Source: Candidatus Parvarchaeota archaeon (lineage in GTDB: Archaea > Nanobdellota > Nanobdellia > Parvarchaeales > Parvarchaeaceae). Taken from it: a stretch of DNA of 13,386 bases. Shown here piece after piece: positions 13,316 through 13,386 of the stretch (positions within the stretch are counted from its first letter, which is position 1; each line of letters starts with the position of its first letter). The stretch lies in contig JAMDDW010000043.1 of NCBI GenBank assembly GCA_023488405.1, positions 4,646 through 18,031 on the forward strand, read 5' to 3'. The notes beneath the pieces are model-generated. The model had not been told where the DNA came from. It worked only from the letters and a program-made list of their open reading frames with translations, and ran no database searches. Both the position numbers and the translations under genes were made by a program.

Positions 13316-13386
13316 CATTATAGGTGATATAGCCATAGTAAAATTCGATGGCAGGCTTTCAAAGAAAGAAAAACTGAAAGCAGTAA
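13284..13386 (+). CDS. Trm5-like tRNA (guanine37-N1)-methyltransferase, N-terminal fragment (cut by window end)
   Basis: Only the first 34 codons are present. They read MEKGRLNRGFDIIGDIAIVK followed by a Lys-rich helix (LSKKEKLKAV). The element FDIIGDIAI(V/I)K is characteristic of the start of the catalytic part of archaeal Trm5/aTrm5-type proteins, which methylate N1 of G37 next to the tRNA anticodon and help keep the reading frame. The gene overlaps the small membrane-protein frame and has its own AGGAG site. Location after leuS fits a tRNA/translation operon. The identification rests on one short motif, and the SAM-binding domain is outside the window; related Trm5-family wybutosine enzymes cannot be excluded. 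Confidence 0.65.
   Translation, partial: MEKGRLNRGFDIIGDIAIVKFDGRLSKKEKLKAV

Noticed and set aside
1..13386. CRISPR array or insertion-sequence ends
   Set aside because: No regularly spaced direct repeats and no transposase catalytic motifs or terminal inverted repeats with target duplications were seen.

Overview
The window looks like AT-rich archaeal chromosome. Prolyl- and leucyl-tRNA synthetase are both of the archaeal/eukaryotic type. A small PRC-barrel protein and the start of a Trm5-like tRNA methyltransferase are also typical of archaea. The divergent proS/leuS promoters have TATA-like boxes about 25 bases from the start codons, which suggests leaderless mRNAs, while genes inside operons carry Shine-Dalgarno sequences. 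A small-genome (for example DPANN) archaeon is possible, but that is inference; no rRNA or other taxonomic marker is present.

Region 1 (1-6822, plus strand) is one very compact gene run: a type I restriction-modification locus (hsdM, hsdS, hsdR) followed by four accessory genes. hsdM is cut by the window edge. hsdS is split by a frameshift in its central spacer. After hsdR come an 87-residue WGSCS/HExxH metallopeptidase-like protein, a 101-residue protein of unknown function, a zinc-ribbon/glycine-zipper protein and a multi-pass membrane protein. Consecutive genes overlap or are at most 9 bases apart, so the whole run is probably co-transcribed. The three R-M subunits would form the sequence-specific methylase/nuclease. 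What the four trailing genes do is not known, and they are the best candidate here for an undescribed accessory module.

Region 2 (6823-8049) holds a convergent minus-strand gene for a protein with four tandem helix-turn-helix repeats and an unrecognised basic C-terminal domain. It is visibly richer in G+C than its neighbours. Upstream lies a 326-base gap with a near-perfect 14-base direct repeat and, at the far end, a 41-base inverted repeat. Region 2 looks like the accessory/core boundary.

Region 3 (8050-13386) is housekeeping. On the minus strand are proS, a short SAM-dependent methyltransferase coupled to it, and a PRC-barrel gene. On the plus strand are leuS, a 54-residue membrane peptide and the 5' end of a trm5-like gene, each overlapping the next.
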